DNA of 64,000 nt from UBA668 sp041918155. Lineage in GTDB: Bacteria > Actinomycetota > Acidimicrobiia > Acidimicrobiales > Ilumatobacteraceae. Shown here in pieces: positions 27,121 through 36,415 of the stretch (its first letter is position 1; every line of letters begins with the position of its first letter). The stretch is from contig JAYRWH010000012.1 in NCBI GenBank assembly GCA_041918155.1, forward strand, positions 4,634 through 68,633, in the 5' to 3' direction. The notes beneath the pieces were generated by a model that was given only the letters and a program-made list of their open reading frames with translations, ran no database searches and was not told the DNA's origin. Made by a program: the position numbers and the translations under genes.

Positions 27121-28422
27121 TCAGGTCGGCTCGCGGGGGGACTGCTGATCGGGCCCCCACTGCTGGGCACCGCGGCGCACGAGGCGCAGCCCCTTGTCGC
27201 CCACCGCGCTCGCCGGACCGATCGCGCGGCTGCCGAACCGTGAGCGGATTGCGTCGACGGTGCGTTCCGCCGCGCTCCACTCGCGGACCGTGGCGGGCGC
27301 CTCCTCTCCCGGGCCGGCGGCCATCAACTCGTCGAGGCTGAGCTGCTCGGAGGGTGGTCCGAAATTCGACCCGCTCACCCCGAGCAGGCGTACGCCGGGC
27401 GACGGGTCAATTGCCGCGAGCAGAGGGCCCACGGCGCGCACGATCGAGTGGGCCGTGTCGATCGGGCCGGGCACTGTGACCGAGCGGGTGATCGTCTGAA
27501 ACCCGTGAAAGCGAACCTTCAGCGCGAGTGTGCGGGCCCCGGTGGAATGGGCGCGAAGGCGGGCCGCGACCGCGTCGGCGAGGCGCACGAGCTCGCGCTG
27601 CAACTCCTCAGGGGTGTAGAGATCGGCCGCGTACGTCTCCTCGTGGCCAATCGATTTCAGGCCGCGATCCACCTCCACCGGCCGGTCGTCGAGCGCCCAC
27701 GACAGACGGTGCAGATGCTCGCCGTGGGCTTTGCCGACCGCGGCCACGAGCGAGCGCTCGTCGAGCTCCGCAAGGTCGCGCACCGTGTGCACGCCAAGGC
27801 GCTGCAGCCGTTCCAGCGTGGCCGGGCCGACACCCCACAGTGCCGTCACCGGGAGCGGATGCAGGAACGCGAGCTCCTCGCCGGGTCGCACCTCCACGAC
27901 TCCCTTGCCGTCCTGAACGCCGGCCGGCGTGGCCCGCGGCTTGGCCTGCACGCTCGCCAACTTGGCGAGGAACTTGCTCGGCGCGACGCCCACCGAACAG
28001 CGCAGCTCCAACTGCTCCCACACCTCGTCGCGGATGTGCTGGCCGATGCGCACGCCTTCGCCGAACAACCGCACCGCGCCGGTGACATCGAGGAACGCCT
28101 CGTCGAGCGACAGCGGCTCGACGTAAGGGGTGAACGAGTGGAAGACCTCGTTGACCTCAGCGCTCACAGCCGCGTAGTGCTCGTGATCGCCCGGCAGGAA
28201 TACCGCTGTGGGGCACAGCCGGCGGGCCGTGGTGGAGGGCATCGCCGAGTGCACCCCGTAACGGCGGGCCTCGTACGAAGCCGCCGCGATCACACCGCGC
28301 GCTCCGGTGCCACCCACCACCACCGGCTTGCCGCGCAACTCCGGCCGTCGGCGCAGTTCCACGCTGACGAAGAACGCGTCCATGTCGACGTGGAGGATCG
28401 TGCGCGCCCCCGCCGCGTTCAC
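27121..28422 (-). CDS. dinB: DNA polymerase IV (DinB)
   Basis: This 433-residue Y-family polymerase copies past damaged bases. The metal-binding motifs are HVDMDAFFVSVE near the N-terminus and SLDEAFLDVTG at about 100-110. The thumb HhH region (ALWGVGPATLERLQRLGV) and little-finger domain follow. No obvious beta-clamp motif was confirmed at the C-terminus. The GTG at 28422 starts 2 bases after the stop of the Nudix gene, so the two are co-transcribed; I saw no LexA box directly upstream. Confidence 0.94.
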   Translation of the reverse strand: MNAAGARTILHVDMDAFFVSVELRRRPELRGKPVVVGGTGARGVIAAASYEARRYGVHSAMPSTTARRLCPTAVFLPGDHEHYAAVSAEVNEVFHSFTPYVEPLSLDEAFLDVTGAVRLFGEGVRIGQHIRDEVWEQLELRCSVGVAPSKFLAKLASVQAKPRATPAGVQDGKGVVEVRPGEELAFLHPLPVTALWGVGPATLERLQRLGVHTVRDLAELDERSLVAAVGKAHGEHLHRLSWALDDRPVEVDRGLKSIGHEETYAADLYTPEELQRELVRLADAVAARLRAHSTGARTLALKVRFHGFQTITRSVTVPGPIDTAHSIVRAVGPLLAAIDPSPGVRLLGVSGSNFGPPSEQLSLDELMAAGPGEEAPATVREWSAAERTVDAIRSRFGSRAIGPASAVGDKGLRLVRRGAQQWGPDQQSPREPT

Positions 28423-28424
28423 GA

Positions 28425-28907
28425 CTACTCCACCCGCTCGACGTGACCGCTGCCCCGCTCTGTGCCGCGCAGCACGAACCGGTACGTGGCCGCGACAGAA
28501 CCCGCTAACCACTCGCCGACCGGCCCGCACACCCAGGGTGGGCTCTGCGCGAGCAGGCCGGGCGCTTCCGCGGCGCTCGCGTGGCGCACCTCTTCGACGA
28601 TGCCGTCGGGGTCGGCGAGCACGATCTCGCCGCTCACCACGTCGGCCTCCCACGCCTCCACCCCGAGCCGCCACCCCATGTCGGGGGCATCAACCACCAC
28701 GCGGTAGCTGAGCCCGCGCCACGACTCGACGACGAGGCCGGTCTCCTCACGCACTTCTCGGGTGAGCCCGCCGAGCACCGTCTCGCCGTGATCGATCACG
28801 CCACCCGGGGGCGTCCACTCCAGGGTGCGGTCACGGCGGCGGTTGCCCACCAGCACCAGCCCGTCGCCATGGCGGATGAGGGCCCCGCCCACCTGCCAGC
28901 GACGCAT
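28425..28907 (-). CDS. Nudix hydrolase
   Basis: This 160-residue protein holds a complete Nudix box, GVIDHGETVLGGLTREVREETGL taken in parts: G, five residues, E, seven residues, then REVREETGL at about residues 36-58. Nudix enzymes cleave nucleoside diphosphates linked to another group. With dinB directly downstream, clean-up of damaged nucleotides is a reasonable guess, but the substrate cannot be read from the sequence. It lies 3 bp after the glycosyltransferase gene. Confidence 0.9.
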   Translation of the reverse strand: MRRWQVGGALIRHGDGLVLVGNRRRDRTLEWTPPGGVIDHGETVLGGLTREVREETGLVVESWRGLSYRVVVDAPDMGWRLGVEAWEADVVSGEIVLADPDGIVEEVRHASAAEAPGLLAQSPPWVCGPVGEWLAGSVAATYRFVLRGTERGSGHVERVE

Positions 28908-28910
28908 CGC

Positions 28911-29648
28911 TCACGCGCCTTCGCGCCGGCGCCGCCGACGGCCGCGGAAGTCGCTGATCCAGAGCTTGATCACCAGCAGCAGCGCCTCATGAATGATGCT
29001 GCCCGACATCTTCGACACGCCCTCGGTGCGGTCATGGAACGTGATCGGGAACTCGACGATCTTGCCCTCGACACGCAAGAGCCGGTACGTCATCTCGACT
29101 TGGAAGCCGTAGCCGTCTGCGGTGACCGTCTCGAACTCCATGCGCCCGAGGGCGGCCGAGCTGTACGCGCGGTAACCGGCGGTGGCATCGTTGATCGCCA
29201 GGCCGAGCACACCCGCCGCGTAGCGGTTACCCCAGCGCGAGAGCATGCGCCGGCGGGCCGGCCAGTTGACCGTGCGGCCGCCGGGCACATAGCGGCTGCC
29301 GATGGCGAGATCGGCGCCGTGCTCGACGTTCGCCAACAGGGCGGGCAGCACGGACGGGTCGTGGGAGAGATCGGCGTCCATCTGCACACAGATCTCGGCG
29401 CCGTCGTCGATCGCTCGGCGCAGGCCGGCCCGGTACGCGTTGCCGAGGCCGCTCTTCTCCGAGCGACGCAGGACGGCGATGTGGCCCAGCTCGCGACCCA
29501 ACTCCTCGGCTTTGTCGGCGGTGCCGTCGGGGCTGGCGTCGTCAACGACCAGGATTTGCACCTCAGGCGCGGCGACGAGCACCTCCCGGCACAGACGCTC
29601 GATGTTCTCGATCTCGTTGTACGTCGGGACGACGACCGTAGCGCGCAC
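28911..29648 (-). CDS. Polyprenol-phosphate mannosyltransferase-like GT2 (Dpm1/Ppm1 type)
   Basis: This 245-residue family-2 glycosyltransferase starts VVVPTYNEIENIERL and has the DDASPDGTADKA and QMDADLSHDPSVLPAL motifs (DAD metal site). A later SGSIIHEALLLVIKLW helix could rest on the membrane. It resembles the dolichol/polyprenol-phosphate mannose synthases that supply mannose for lipoglycans and protein glycosylation. A GTG at 29648 is the start. The end is a highly basic RGRRRRRREGA tail. Confidence 0.88.
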   Translation of the reverse strand: MRATVVVPTYNEIENIERLCREVLVAAPEVQILVVDDASPDGTADKAEELGRELGHIAVLRRSEKSGLGNAYRAGLRRAIDDGAEICVQMDADLSHDPSVLPALLANVEHGADLAIGSRYVPGGRTVNWPARRRMLSRWGNRYAAGVLGLAINDATAGYRAYSSAALGRMEFETVTADGYGFQVEMTYRLLRVEGKIVEFPITFHDRTEGVSKMSGSIIHEALLLVIKLWISDFRGRRRRRREGA

Positions 29649-29743
29649 CCACCCAGCCTACGGTCTGCCCCACGCCGGTTGCGGTGCGGGCGCGGTGGCA
29701 TCGTGACGGGCGGCGCGGAGGCGGGAGGCCGTAGCCTGGCGGG

Positions 29744-30025
29744 GTGACCGAAACGGAACGGCCCCTGTCCGCCCTGCCCTCCCCCGCCGCCCGGGCGGCT
29801 GCGTTCGTGTCGATCCTGATCGGCGGGTTCGCCGGCGGGCTCATCGGCTACACGCTCGTGCGCTTGCAGTGCGAGGGCAAGTGCGCCGTCCCCAAGGGCG
29901 TTGGCACGCTGGTGGGCGCCCTGATCTGCGCAGGTGGGATGAGCATCGTCGCCGTGCTCGTGCTGCGTGCCCTCGGCGAATGGCGCGAGATCGAGGCCCG
30001 CGAGCGGGCGAACAAGCGCCCGTGA
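29744..30025 (+). CDS. Small two-span membrane protein
   Basis: This 93-residue protein has two membrane spans (about 19-40 and 54-76) separated by a short loop with two cysteines (CEGKC). Its GTG start is preceded by a weak purine stretch. The stop overlaps the following phosphatase gene by GTGA, so they are coupled. I do not recognise a family. Confidence 0.75.
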   Translation: MTETERPLSALPSPAARAAAFVSILIGGFAGGLIGYTLVRLQCEGKCAVPKGVGTLVGALICAGGMSIVAVLVLRALGEWREIEARERANKRP

Positions 30026-30846
30026 GCACCGCCACCGGCCAACACGACGACGTTGAGCTGCTCTCGCTCGCCTCGCGCCTCGCGCTGCAAGCCGGGCGGA
30101 TGGCCCGCGACGGGCGTCGTGAGCGAGGCATCAGCGCTGCCGACACGAAGTCCACCGCCACCGACATGGTCACCGAGTTCGATCGGGCCAGCGAGGAGTT
30201 GATCGTCGGCGGGCTGCGCGACGCTCGTCCGCACGACGGGATCGTCGGCGAGGAGGGCACCGACACCCCGGGCACGAGCGGGGTCGACTGGCTCGTCGAC
30301 CCGATCGACGGCACCACCAACTTCCTCTACGGCCTGCCCGGTTGGGGCGTGTCGATCGCGGCCCGCACAGCGGAGGGCACCCGCGTGGGCGTGGTGTACG
30401 TTCCCACGACCGACGAGCTGTTCACGGCTCGCGCAGGGCACGGCGCGTTCCTCAACGGCGAGCGCATCGGGTGCAGCACCACCTCGGATGTCACGCTCAC
30501 GCTCGTGGCCACCGGATTCAGCTACTCCGCCGAGCGCCGTCGCGGCCAGGCCGCGCGGCTGGCCGCGTTGTTGCCCCAGGTGCGCGATGTGCGCCGCTTC
30601 GGGGCGGCCTCGGCCGACTTGTGCTACGTCGCTGCCGGCCGTGTCGACGCGTACTACGAGCAGTGGTTGGGGCCGTGGGACATCGCCGCCGGAGCGCTCA
30701 TCGCCATCGAGGCGGGGTGCGTCGTCGGTGGCCTCGACGGGGGGCCGATGCGGCCCGCGTCGGTGCTCGCCGCCAACCCCCACGTGTTCACCTCCTTGCG
30801 AGATCTGATTGCCTCGATCGACCACGACCTCGGCCTGCGCGCCTGA
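30022..30846 (+). CDS. Inositol monophosphatase family protein
   Basis: This 274-residue protein has the family's metal-site motifs: GEEG near residue 76, WLVDPIDGTTNF near 92-103 and GPWDIAAGALIAIEAGC near 213-229. Members hydrolyse inositol phosphate, histidinol phosphate or fructose bisphosphate. With a polyprenol-P-mannose synthase-like gene close by, inositol for phosphatidylinositol lipids is possible. Histidinol phosphatase cannot be excluded. Confidence 0.9.
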   Translation: MSTATGQHDDVELLSLASRLALQAGRMARDGRRERGISAADTKSTATDMVTEFDRASEELIVGGLRDARPHDGIVGEEGTDTPGTSGVDWLVDPIDGTTNFLYGLPGWGVSIAARTAEGTRVGVVYVPTTDELFTARAGHGAFLNGERIGCSTTSDVTLTLVATGFSYSAERRRGQAARLAALLPQVRDVRRFGAASADLCYVAAGRVDAYYEQWLGPWDIAAGALIAIEAGCVVGGLDGGPMRPASVLAANPHVFTSLRDLIASIDHDLGLRA

Positions 30847-30867
30847 TACCCCACCCGGCCTGGCATC

Positions 30868-31557
30868 ATGGGGGCCGTGGGTACACGCATCCTCTCCGTC
30901 GAAGACGACGAACGCATTCGCACGGCGGTGAAGCTCGCGCTCGAGGACGAGGGCTGGACGGTCGACGAAGCCGGTAGCGGCGAGGAAGCGATGGAGCTGT
31001 TCCACCGCGCCGCACCCGACGTCGTGCTCATCGACATCATGCTGCCGGGCATGGACGGCTTCGAGTTGTGCCGCGGCCTGCGCCGGCACAGCGACGTGCC
31101 GATTGTGATGGTCACCGCCCGCAACGACACCCACGACGTGGTGGCGGGGCTCGAGGCCGGCGCCGACGATTACCTCACCAAGCCGTTCGCACCCAAGGAG
31201 CTGTCGGCCCGCATCCGCGCCCTGCTGCGCCGCATCCGCCCGATCACCGCGGCCCACGCCCGCCTCGTGTTCGGCGACCTCGAGATCATCCCCGACGAGG
31301 GCAAGGTCACCCGCGCCGGCACCGAACTGCACCTCACCAAGACCGAGTTCAAGCTCTTGTGCGAGCTCGCCCAGAACCCCGGCCGCGTGTTCAGCCGCGA
31401 GAGCCTGCTCGACAAGGTGTGGGGCTACGACTACTTCGGCGACGGTCGGTTGGTCGACGTGCACGTGCGCCGCTTGCGCACCAAGGTCGAGTCCGACCCG
31501 GCGAACCCGCGCCACGTGGTCACCGTCCGGGGTCTCGGCTACCGACTCCAGTCGTGA
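30868..31557 (+). CDS. OmpR-family response regulator, MtrA-like
   Basis: This 229-residue regulator has a receiver domain with the acidic pocket VEDDE, phospho-acceptor D56 in VVLIDIMLPGMDGFE, and the conserved Thr and Lys in MVTARND and YLTKPFAPKEL. The C-terminal winged helix (LTKTEFKLLCELAQNPGRVFS, VDVHVRRLRTKVE) is OmpR type. The adjacent kinase and GerMN lipoprotein reproduce the mtrA-mtrB-lpqB arrangement that controls wall and division in actinobacteria. A GTG at 30877 is an alternative start. Confidence 0.92.
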   Translation: MGAVGTRILSVEDDERIRTAVKLALEDEGWTVDEAGSGEEAMELFHRAAPDVVLIDIMLPGMDGFELCRGLRRHSDVPIVMVTARNDTHDVVAGLEAGADDYLTKPFAPKELSARIRALLRRIRPITAAHARLVFGDLEIIPDEGKVTRAGTELHLTKTEFKLLCELAQNPGRVFSRESLLDKVWGYDYFGDGRLVDVHVRRLRTKVESDPANPRHVVTVRGLGYRLQS

Positions 31558-33011
31558 ACTGGCTGCGGCGGCGCTGGCAGCGCCTCGTCGAGTGGGCGAC
31601 AGCGCTGCACCCGCGGCGGCTCAGCCTGCGCACGCGCATCATGTTGATGTTCAGCCTCGGCGCGCTCCTGTTATCGGGCTTCCTCGCTGCCGTCGCGTAC
31701 ACGTTCACCCGCAGCAGCCTGGTGAACCAACGCGACAAGGCCGGTATCGACCAGGCCTACGGACATGCCCAGGTCGCGCAGAACGAGTTGGGCACGAACA
31801 ACCCGTCCGCCCAGCCGGCGATGGACCGTCTGCGCTCGATCGGGGTGTCGACGTTCGCGATCGACTACCGCGGCAAGTGGAGCAGCAGCTCCGCGCTCTA
31901 CACGCCCGCCGGCATCCCCGTGGAGTTGCAGCAGCGAGTGCTCGGCGACGCCACACCGGCGCGCATGATCGCGCGCGTCAATGGCGAGGCGGTGCTCGTC
32001 ATCGGGATCCCCCTGAACGGCGACGACACCGCGTACTTCGAGTTCGTCAGCCTCGACGACGCGGCCTCCACACTCAACTCGGTGCTGCTCAGCCTGCTCT
32101 TCGCCGGGTTCATCACGACGCTGGCCGGCGCCCTGCTCGGCTCGTTCGCGGCCAGCCGCTCCGTGCGCCCGCTGGCCCACGCCGCGCAGGCTGCGAAGGC
32201 GATCGCCGGCGGCCGGCTGGACACACGGCTGGAACCCACCGAAGACCCCGACCTGCGGGTGCTCGCCAATGCGTTCAACGACATGGCGAGCGCGTTGCAG
32301 GCGCGGGTCGAGCGCGACACCCGCTTCACCAGCGACGTGAGCCACGAGTTGCGTTCGCCGCTGATGACGCTGGCTGCCACCGTCGAGGTGATGAAGGCCC
32401 GCCGCGACGAGATGCCCGAACGGGCCCAGGCCGCGCTCGATCTGCTGGTGGCCGACGTGGCCCGCTTCTCCGGTCTCGTCGAAGACCTGCTGGAGATCTC
32501 CCGCTTCGACGCCGGGGCGATCCGGCTCAACCTGGAGGATCTGCTGGTGGCCGAGTTCGTGCGCCAGGCCGTCGCCGTCAGCAGCATGCCGGGTACGCCG
32601 GTGAGCGTCACCGACCGAGCCGAATGCGTGGTGATCCGCGGCGACCGGCGGCGCCTGGCCCGCGTCGTGGCCAACCTGATCGACAATGCGCGCCTGCACG
32701 GCGGCGGCGAGGCGACCGTGTCGGTCACCGAGCCCGAGAGCGAGGGCGAGCCGCTCGGGCACATCTGGATCGTGGTGGAAGACCGCGGCACGGGCGTGCC
32801 GGTGGAGGAGCGTTCGCTCGTGTTCGAGCGCTTCGCCCGCGGTGCGGTGGCCGGGCGGCGCAGCAGCAGCGACGGCGCTGGGCTCGGGCTGTCGCTGGTG
32901 GACGAACATGTGCGTCTGCATGGTGGCCGGGTGTGGGTGGAGGATCGACTCGACGGCGAGGCCGGCGCCCGCTTCGTGCTCGAACTGCCGGCCGACGAGG
33001 TGGGTGTATGA
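31554..33011 (+). CDS. Sensor histidine kinase, MtrB-like
   Basis: This 485-residue kinase has spans at about 30-52 and 176-200 with an extracytoplasmic sensor domain of about 120 residues between them. A HAMP domain follows (200-252), then the DHp helix with phospho-acceptor H264 in DVSHELRSPL, and a CA domain with NLIDNARLHG, EDRGTGV and GAGLGLSLV boxes. Its GTG start overlaps the regulator by GTGA, and its end overlaps the lipoprotein gene by ATGA. It should phosphorylate the upstream regulator. Confidence 0.94.
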   Translation: MNWLRRRWQRLVEWATALHPRRLSLRTRIMLMFSLGALLLSGFLAAVAYTFTRSSLVNQRDKAGIDQAYGHAQVAQNELGTNNPSAQPAMDRLRSIGVSTFAIDYRGKWSSSSALYTPAGIPVELQQRVLGDATPARMIARVNGEAVLVIGIPLNGDDTAYFEFVSLDDAASTLNSVLLSLLFAGFITTLAGALLGSFAASRSVRPLAHAAQAAKAIAGGRLDTRLEPTEDPDLRVLANAFNDMASALQARVERDTRFTSDVSHELRSPLMTLAATVEVMKARRDEMPERAQAALDLLVADVARFSGLVEDLLEISRFDAGAIRLNLEDLLVAEFVRQAVAVSSMPGTPVSVTDRAECVVIRGDRRRLARVVANLIDNARLHGGGEATVSVTEPESEGEPLGHIWIVVEDRGTGVPVEERSLVFERFARGAVAGRRSSSDGAGLGLSLVDEHVRLHGGRVWVEDRLDGEAGARFVLELPADEVGV

Positions 33012-33625
33012 AGCGCTTGGTTGCTTCGTTGGCGTCGGCATCCCTGCTGGCTGCGCTCGCCGCGTGCGGTATCAGCGACGACGCCGCGCCCCGCGACATC
33101 CCTGCCGCTAACCAGTTGCCCCTCGGCGGCGACATCGTCAGCCAGGCCGGCGCCTCCGCCGGCACGGCCCGCGTGTACCTGCTGGCCCCCGAGGTCACGG
33201 GCCAGGCGAGCACGCTGCAGGCCGTCGCCCGCGACGTGGACGAGACCCCCGAGGCCGTGGTCGGGGCCCTGTTCGCCGGCCCCAACGAGGGTGAACTCGA
33301 CCAGCAGTACCGCACCGCCCTGCCCGACGGGATGGTGCTGCTGTCGGCCAGGCTGCGCGCCGGTGTGCTGCAGCTCGACGTCTCGAAGGATCTCCAGCAG
33401 CTGTCAGGTCAGGCGCTCGTCGCTGCCGTCGCCCAGATCGTGTTCACCGGCTCACAGCTCACCGGCGTGCGTTCCGTGAAGATCCTCGTGGAGGGCGCCG
33501 ACCAGCAGTGGCCCACCGGCAACGGCGAGGTGCAGAGCGACCCGCTGACGGTCTACGACTACCCCGGCCTGGTCCAGTCCGCCCAACCCGCCTACCCAGC
33601 GATCCCCACTCCCAGCCAGCCCTAG
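33008..33625 (+). CDS. GerMN-domain lipoprotein (short LpqB-like)
   Basis: This 205-residue protein has a lipoprotein signal ending LLAALAAC, with C20 as the lipidated residue. A GerMN domain follows at about 45-165 (ARVYLLAP, then SGQALVAAVAQIVFTG). LpqB of mycobacteria, which modulates MtrAB, is far longer and has a beta-propeller; that part is absent here. The ATGA overlap with the kinase gene suggests a working partner of the sensor. Confidence 0.85.
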   Translation: MKRLVASLASASLLAALAACGISDDAAPRDIPAANQLPLGGDIVSQAGASAGTARVYLLAPEVTGQASTLQAVARDVDETPEAVVGALFAGPNEGELDQQYRTALPDGMVLLSARLRAGVLQLDVSKDLQQLSGQALVAAVAQIVFTGSQLTGVRSVKILVEGADQQWPTGNGEVQSDPLTVYDYPGLVQSAQPAYPAIPTPSQP

Positions 33626-33635
33626 CGCAGGCGGC

Positions 33636-34670
33636 TCACCCGAAGAACACTTCGGCGACCTCGTGGTAGAGATGCATGTCCACCGGCCGGGTCTTGCCGA
33701 CGGTGTCGGTGAGGGGCACGGGCAGCACGTCGTTGCCGCGCAGGGCGACCATGTGGCCCCAGGCGCCCATGTGAACCGCGTCGATGGCGGCGACGCCGTA
33801 GCGGGTGCTCAGCACGCGGTCGTAGGCGGTGGGCGTGCCACCGCGCTGCACATGGCCGAGCAGCACCACGCGGGTCTCGAAGCCGGTGCGCTCCTCGATT
33901 GCGTGGGCGATCGTCTCGGCCACGCCGCCGAGGCGAACATGGCCGAACTGGTCGTACACCCGGTCGCGGGCGCGCATCGTGCCCTCCACCGGCTCGGCGC
34001 CTTCGGCCACCACCACGATCGAGGCGTAGCGGCCGCGCTCGTGGCGCTGCTTCAGCAGGGCGGCCACCGCGTCGATGTCGAAGGGTTGCTCGGGGATCAG
34101 GATCGCCGTCGCGCCACCCGCGATGCCGGCATGGGTAGCGATCCATCCGGAGTGGCGGCCCATGACCTCCACCACCATCACCCGGTCGTGGCTCTCGGCC
34201 GTCGTGTGCAGGCGGTCGATCGCATCCGTAGCGATCTGTACGGCAGTGTTGAACCCGAACGTCACGTCGGTGCCCACCACGTCGTTGTCGATCGTCTTGG
34301 GCACACCAACGATCGGCAGCCCGAGGTCCTCGTGCATGCGGCTGGCCACGGTGAGCGAACCGTTGCCGCCGATCACGACCAGCGCATCGAGCCCGAGATC
34401 GGCGAACGCCTTCTGCACCTGCTCGGGCCCGTCAGAGTGGTCGTACGGGCTGCCGCGGCGGGTGCCGAGCAAGGTGCCGCCACGAGGCAGCATGCCGCGC
34501 AGCGAAGCCACGTCGAGGGCCATGTAGCGCTGCTCGCGCACCCCGTCCCACGCGTCGAGGAAACCGATCAGCTCGTCGCCGTACACGGATTCGCCCTTGC
34601 GCACGACCGCGCGGATCACCGCGTTGAGCCCGGGGCAATCGCCCCCACCTGTCAGAATGCCGACACGCAC
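33636..34670 (-). CDS. pfkA: 6-phosphofructokinase
   Basis: This 344-residue PFK phosphorylates fructose 6-phosphate. It has GGGDCPGLNAVIRAVV at 8-23, GGNGS at 101-105 and PKTIDND at 124-130, where D128 is the catalytic base. Gly104 is the residue associated with ATP use (Asp is typical of PPi enzymes). Lys125 in PKTIDND is the residue typical of PPi enzymes, and Asn103 replaces the usual Asp. The phosphoryl donor is therefore uncertain. It is divergent from the small ORF and glycerol kinase. Confidence 0.93.
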   Translation of the reverse strand: MRVGILTGGGDCPGLNAVIRAVVRKGESVYGDELIGFLDAWDGVREQRYMALDVASLRGMLPRGGTLLGTRRGSPYDHSDGPEQVQKAFADLGLDALVVIGGNGSLTVASRMHEDLGLPIVGVPKTIDNDVVGTDVTFGFNTAVQIATDAIDRLHTTAESHDRVMVVEVMGRHSGWIATHAGIAGGATAILIPEQPFDIDAVAALLKQRHERGRYASIVVVAEGAEPVEGTMRARDRVYDQFGHVRLGGVAETIAHAIEERTGFETRVVLLGHVQRGGTPTAYDRVLSTRYGVAAIDAVHMGAWGHMVALRGNDVLPVPLTDTVGKTRPVDMHLYHEVAEVFFG

Positions 34671-34714
34671 GTAGACCGATCGTAGGGCCTGCCGGGCCGG
34701 GAGAGGTGTGACAA

Positions 34715-34870
34715 ATGGGTTGGGATTCCGCGCGGCCCGTGCCGTGGCAGCCCTTTCTCAAGGAAGGCCCCGTGTTCGGACCGGGCATGGTGGCCGTGTT
34801 CCTCCAGCGGGCAAAGGCCCGGCGAGCGGCCGCACGAGTGGAACCTCCAAGAAGCGGAAGTGAGCAATAG
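34715..34870 (+). CDS. Small 51-residue ORF upstream of glycerol kinase
   Basis: An ATG at 34715 is preceded 9 bases upstream by GAGAGG. The 51-residue peptide starts MGWDSARPVPWQPFLKEGPV, continues FGPGMVAVFLQRAKARR and ends GSEQ. It is too short for routine gene finding, but it has a ribosome site, balanced composition and a short hydrophobic plus basic segment. It overlaps the glycerol kinase GTG at 34860 by 11 bases, so the two would be coupled. I do not recognise a family; it may also act only as a leader peptide. Confidence 0.45.
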   Translation: MGWDSARPVPWQPFLKEGPVFGPGMVAVFLQRAKARRAAARVEPPRSGSEQ

Positions 34871-36404
34871 CCTGGTCTCCGTGAACCGCTGTGTGATCGC
34901 CATCGACGCAGGCACCACTGGTGTCCGCAGCCGGGCGATCTTCCCCGCCGGCAACCGGCCAGCGGGGCAGGACAGCATCGTGGCCGCCTACCGCGAGTTC
35001 ACCCAGTACTTCCCCGAGAACGGTTGGGTCGAGCACGACGCGGAGGAGATCTGGCAGGTCGTGCTGGCCACGCTCAGCGAGGTGATCGGTCGCGTCGGCG
35101 CCGAGACGGTGGCCGCGATCGGCATCACCAACCAGCGCGAGACGGTACTGGCCTGGAATCGGCGCACGAGCACGCCCTACGGAACGGCCATCGTGTGGCA
35201 GGACCGGCGCACCGCGGAGCGCTGCGACCAGCTGTTCGCCGAGGGTCAACTGCCCCTCGTGCGCGAGACCACCGGACTCGTGCTCGACCCGTACTTCTCC
35301 GGCTCGAAGATGGAGTGGCTGCTCGCCAACCGCGACATCCCCCGCGACGCCGACCTCGCGTTCGGCACCATCGACACCTGGCTGGTGTGGAAGCTCACCG
35401 GCGGCGCGGCCCACGTCACCGACCCCTCCAACGCCAGCCGCACGATGCTCTTCGACATCCGCAGGCTGGCCTGGAGCCCGGCGATGTGCGATCTGTTCGG
35501 CGTGCCGATGAGCGCTTTGCCCGAGGTGGCCCCTTCCAGCGGCCGCTTCGGCGTCACCGTGGCGGTCGGCGGTGACGGCGGCGTGCCGGCCGGCATCCCA
35601 ATCTCCGGCATCGCCGGCGACCAGCAGGCGGCCCTGTTCGGCCAGGCCTGCTTCGCGCCCGGCATGGCCAAGAACACCTACGGCACCGGCAGTTTCATCC
35701 TGCTCAACGTCGGCGACACCTGCCCGCCACCTGCCGAGGGCATGCTCACCACTGTGGCATGGACGCTCGCTGATGGCCCGGGGAACCGCGGCATGGTCGC
35801 GTACGCGCTCGAGGGCGCGATCTTCGTCACCGGCGCGGCCGTGCAGTGGTTGCGCGACGGGTTGGGCATCATCTCCTCCGCGGCCGAGGTCGGCCCGCTC
35901 GCGCAGAGCGTCACCGACAGTGGCGGGGTGTGCGTCGTGCCGGCGTTCACCGGCCTCGGCAGCCCGTGGTGGGATCCCTACGCGCGCGGCACCATCGTCG
36001 GCATCACGCGCGGCAGCACCAAGGCCCACTTGGCCCGCGCCGTCGTCGAGGCGATGACCTACCAGACCCGCGATGCGGTCGACGCGATGAGCGCCGCCGC
36101 CGGAGTGCAGATCGCGGACCTGCGCGTCGATGGCGGCGCCTCGGCGATGGACTTCATGCTGCAGATGCAGGCCGACCAGCTTGGTGTCACCGTGCGCCGC
36201 TCGGCCGACCAGGAGACCACCGCGCTCGGCGCCGCCTACCTGGCCGGGCTGGCCGAGGGCGTGTGGCCCTCGCTCGCCGCGATCGCCGCCGAGTGGAACG
36301 CCGACGCCATCTTCGAACCCGAACCCGACCGCACGTTCACCGATCTCGCCCACGCCACGTGGCAGCGCGCCGTGACGTGCTCGCGCAACTGGATCCCCCA
36401 CTGA
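34860..36404 (+). CDS. glpK: Glycerol kinase (FGGY family)
   Basis: This 514-residue FGGY kinase phosphorylates glycerol to sn-glycerol 3-phosphate. Typical GlpK pieces are AIDAGTTGVRSRAIF, GITNQRETVLAWNRRT, WQDRRTAERC, the YGTGSFILLN loop and DGGASAMDFMLQMQADQLG with ETTALGAAYLAGLAEGVW. The phosphate loop has GTTGVRS where classical enzymes have GTTSSR. The start may be the GTG at 34860, or the GTG at 34881 closer to the conserved domain. A second FGGY kinase lies at 60467. Confidence 0.9.
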   Translation: MSNSLVSVNRCVIAIDAGTTGVRSRAIFPAGNRPAGQDSIVAAYREFTQYFPENGWVEHDAEEIWQVVLATLSEVIGRVGAETVAAIGITNQRETVLAWNRRTSTPYGTAIVWQDRRTAERCDQLFAEGQLPLVRETTGLVLDPYFSGSKMEWLLANRDIPRDADLAFGTIDTWLVWKLTGGAAHVTDPSNASRTMLFDIRRLAWSPAMCDLFGVPMSALPEVAPSSGRFGVTVAVGGDGGVPAGIPISGIAGDQQAALFGQACFAPGMAKNTYGTGSFILLNVGDTCPPPAEGMLTTVAWTLADGPGNRGMVAYALEGAIFVTGAAVQWLRDGLGIISSAAEVGPLAQSVTDSGGVCVVPAFTGLGSPWWDPYARGTIVGITRGSTKAHLARAVVEAMTYQTRDAVDAMSAAAGVQIADLRVDGGASAMDFMLQMQADQLGVTVRRSADQETTALGAAYLAGLAEGVWPSLAAIAAEWNADAIFEPEPDRTFTDLAHATWQRAVTCSRNWIPH

Positions 36405-36415
36405 ACCGATCCCCC

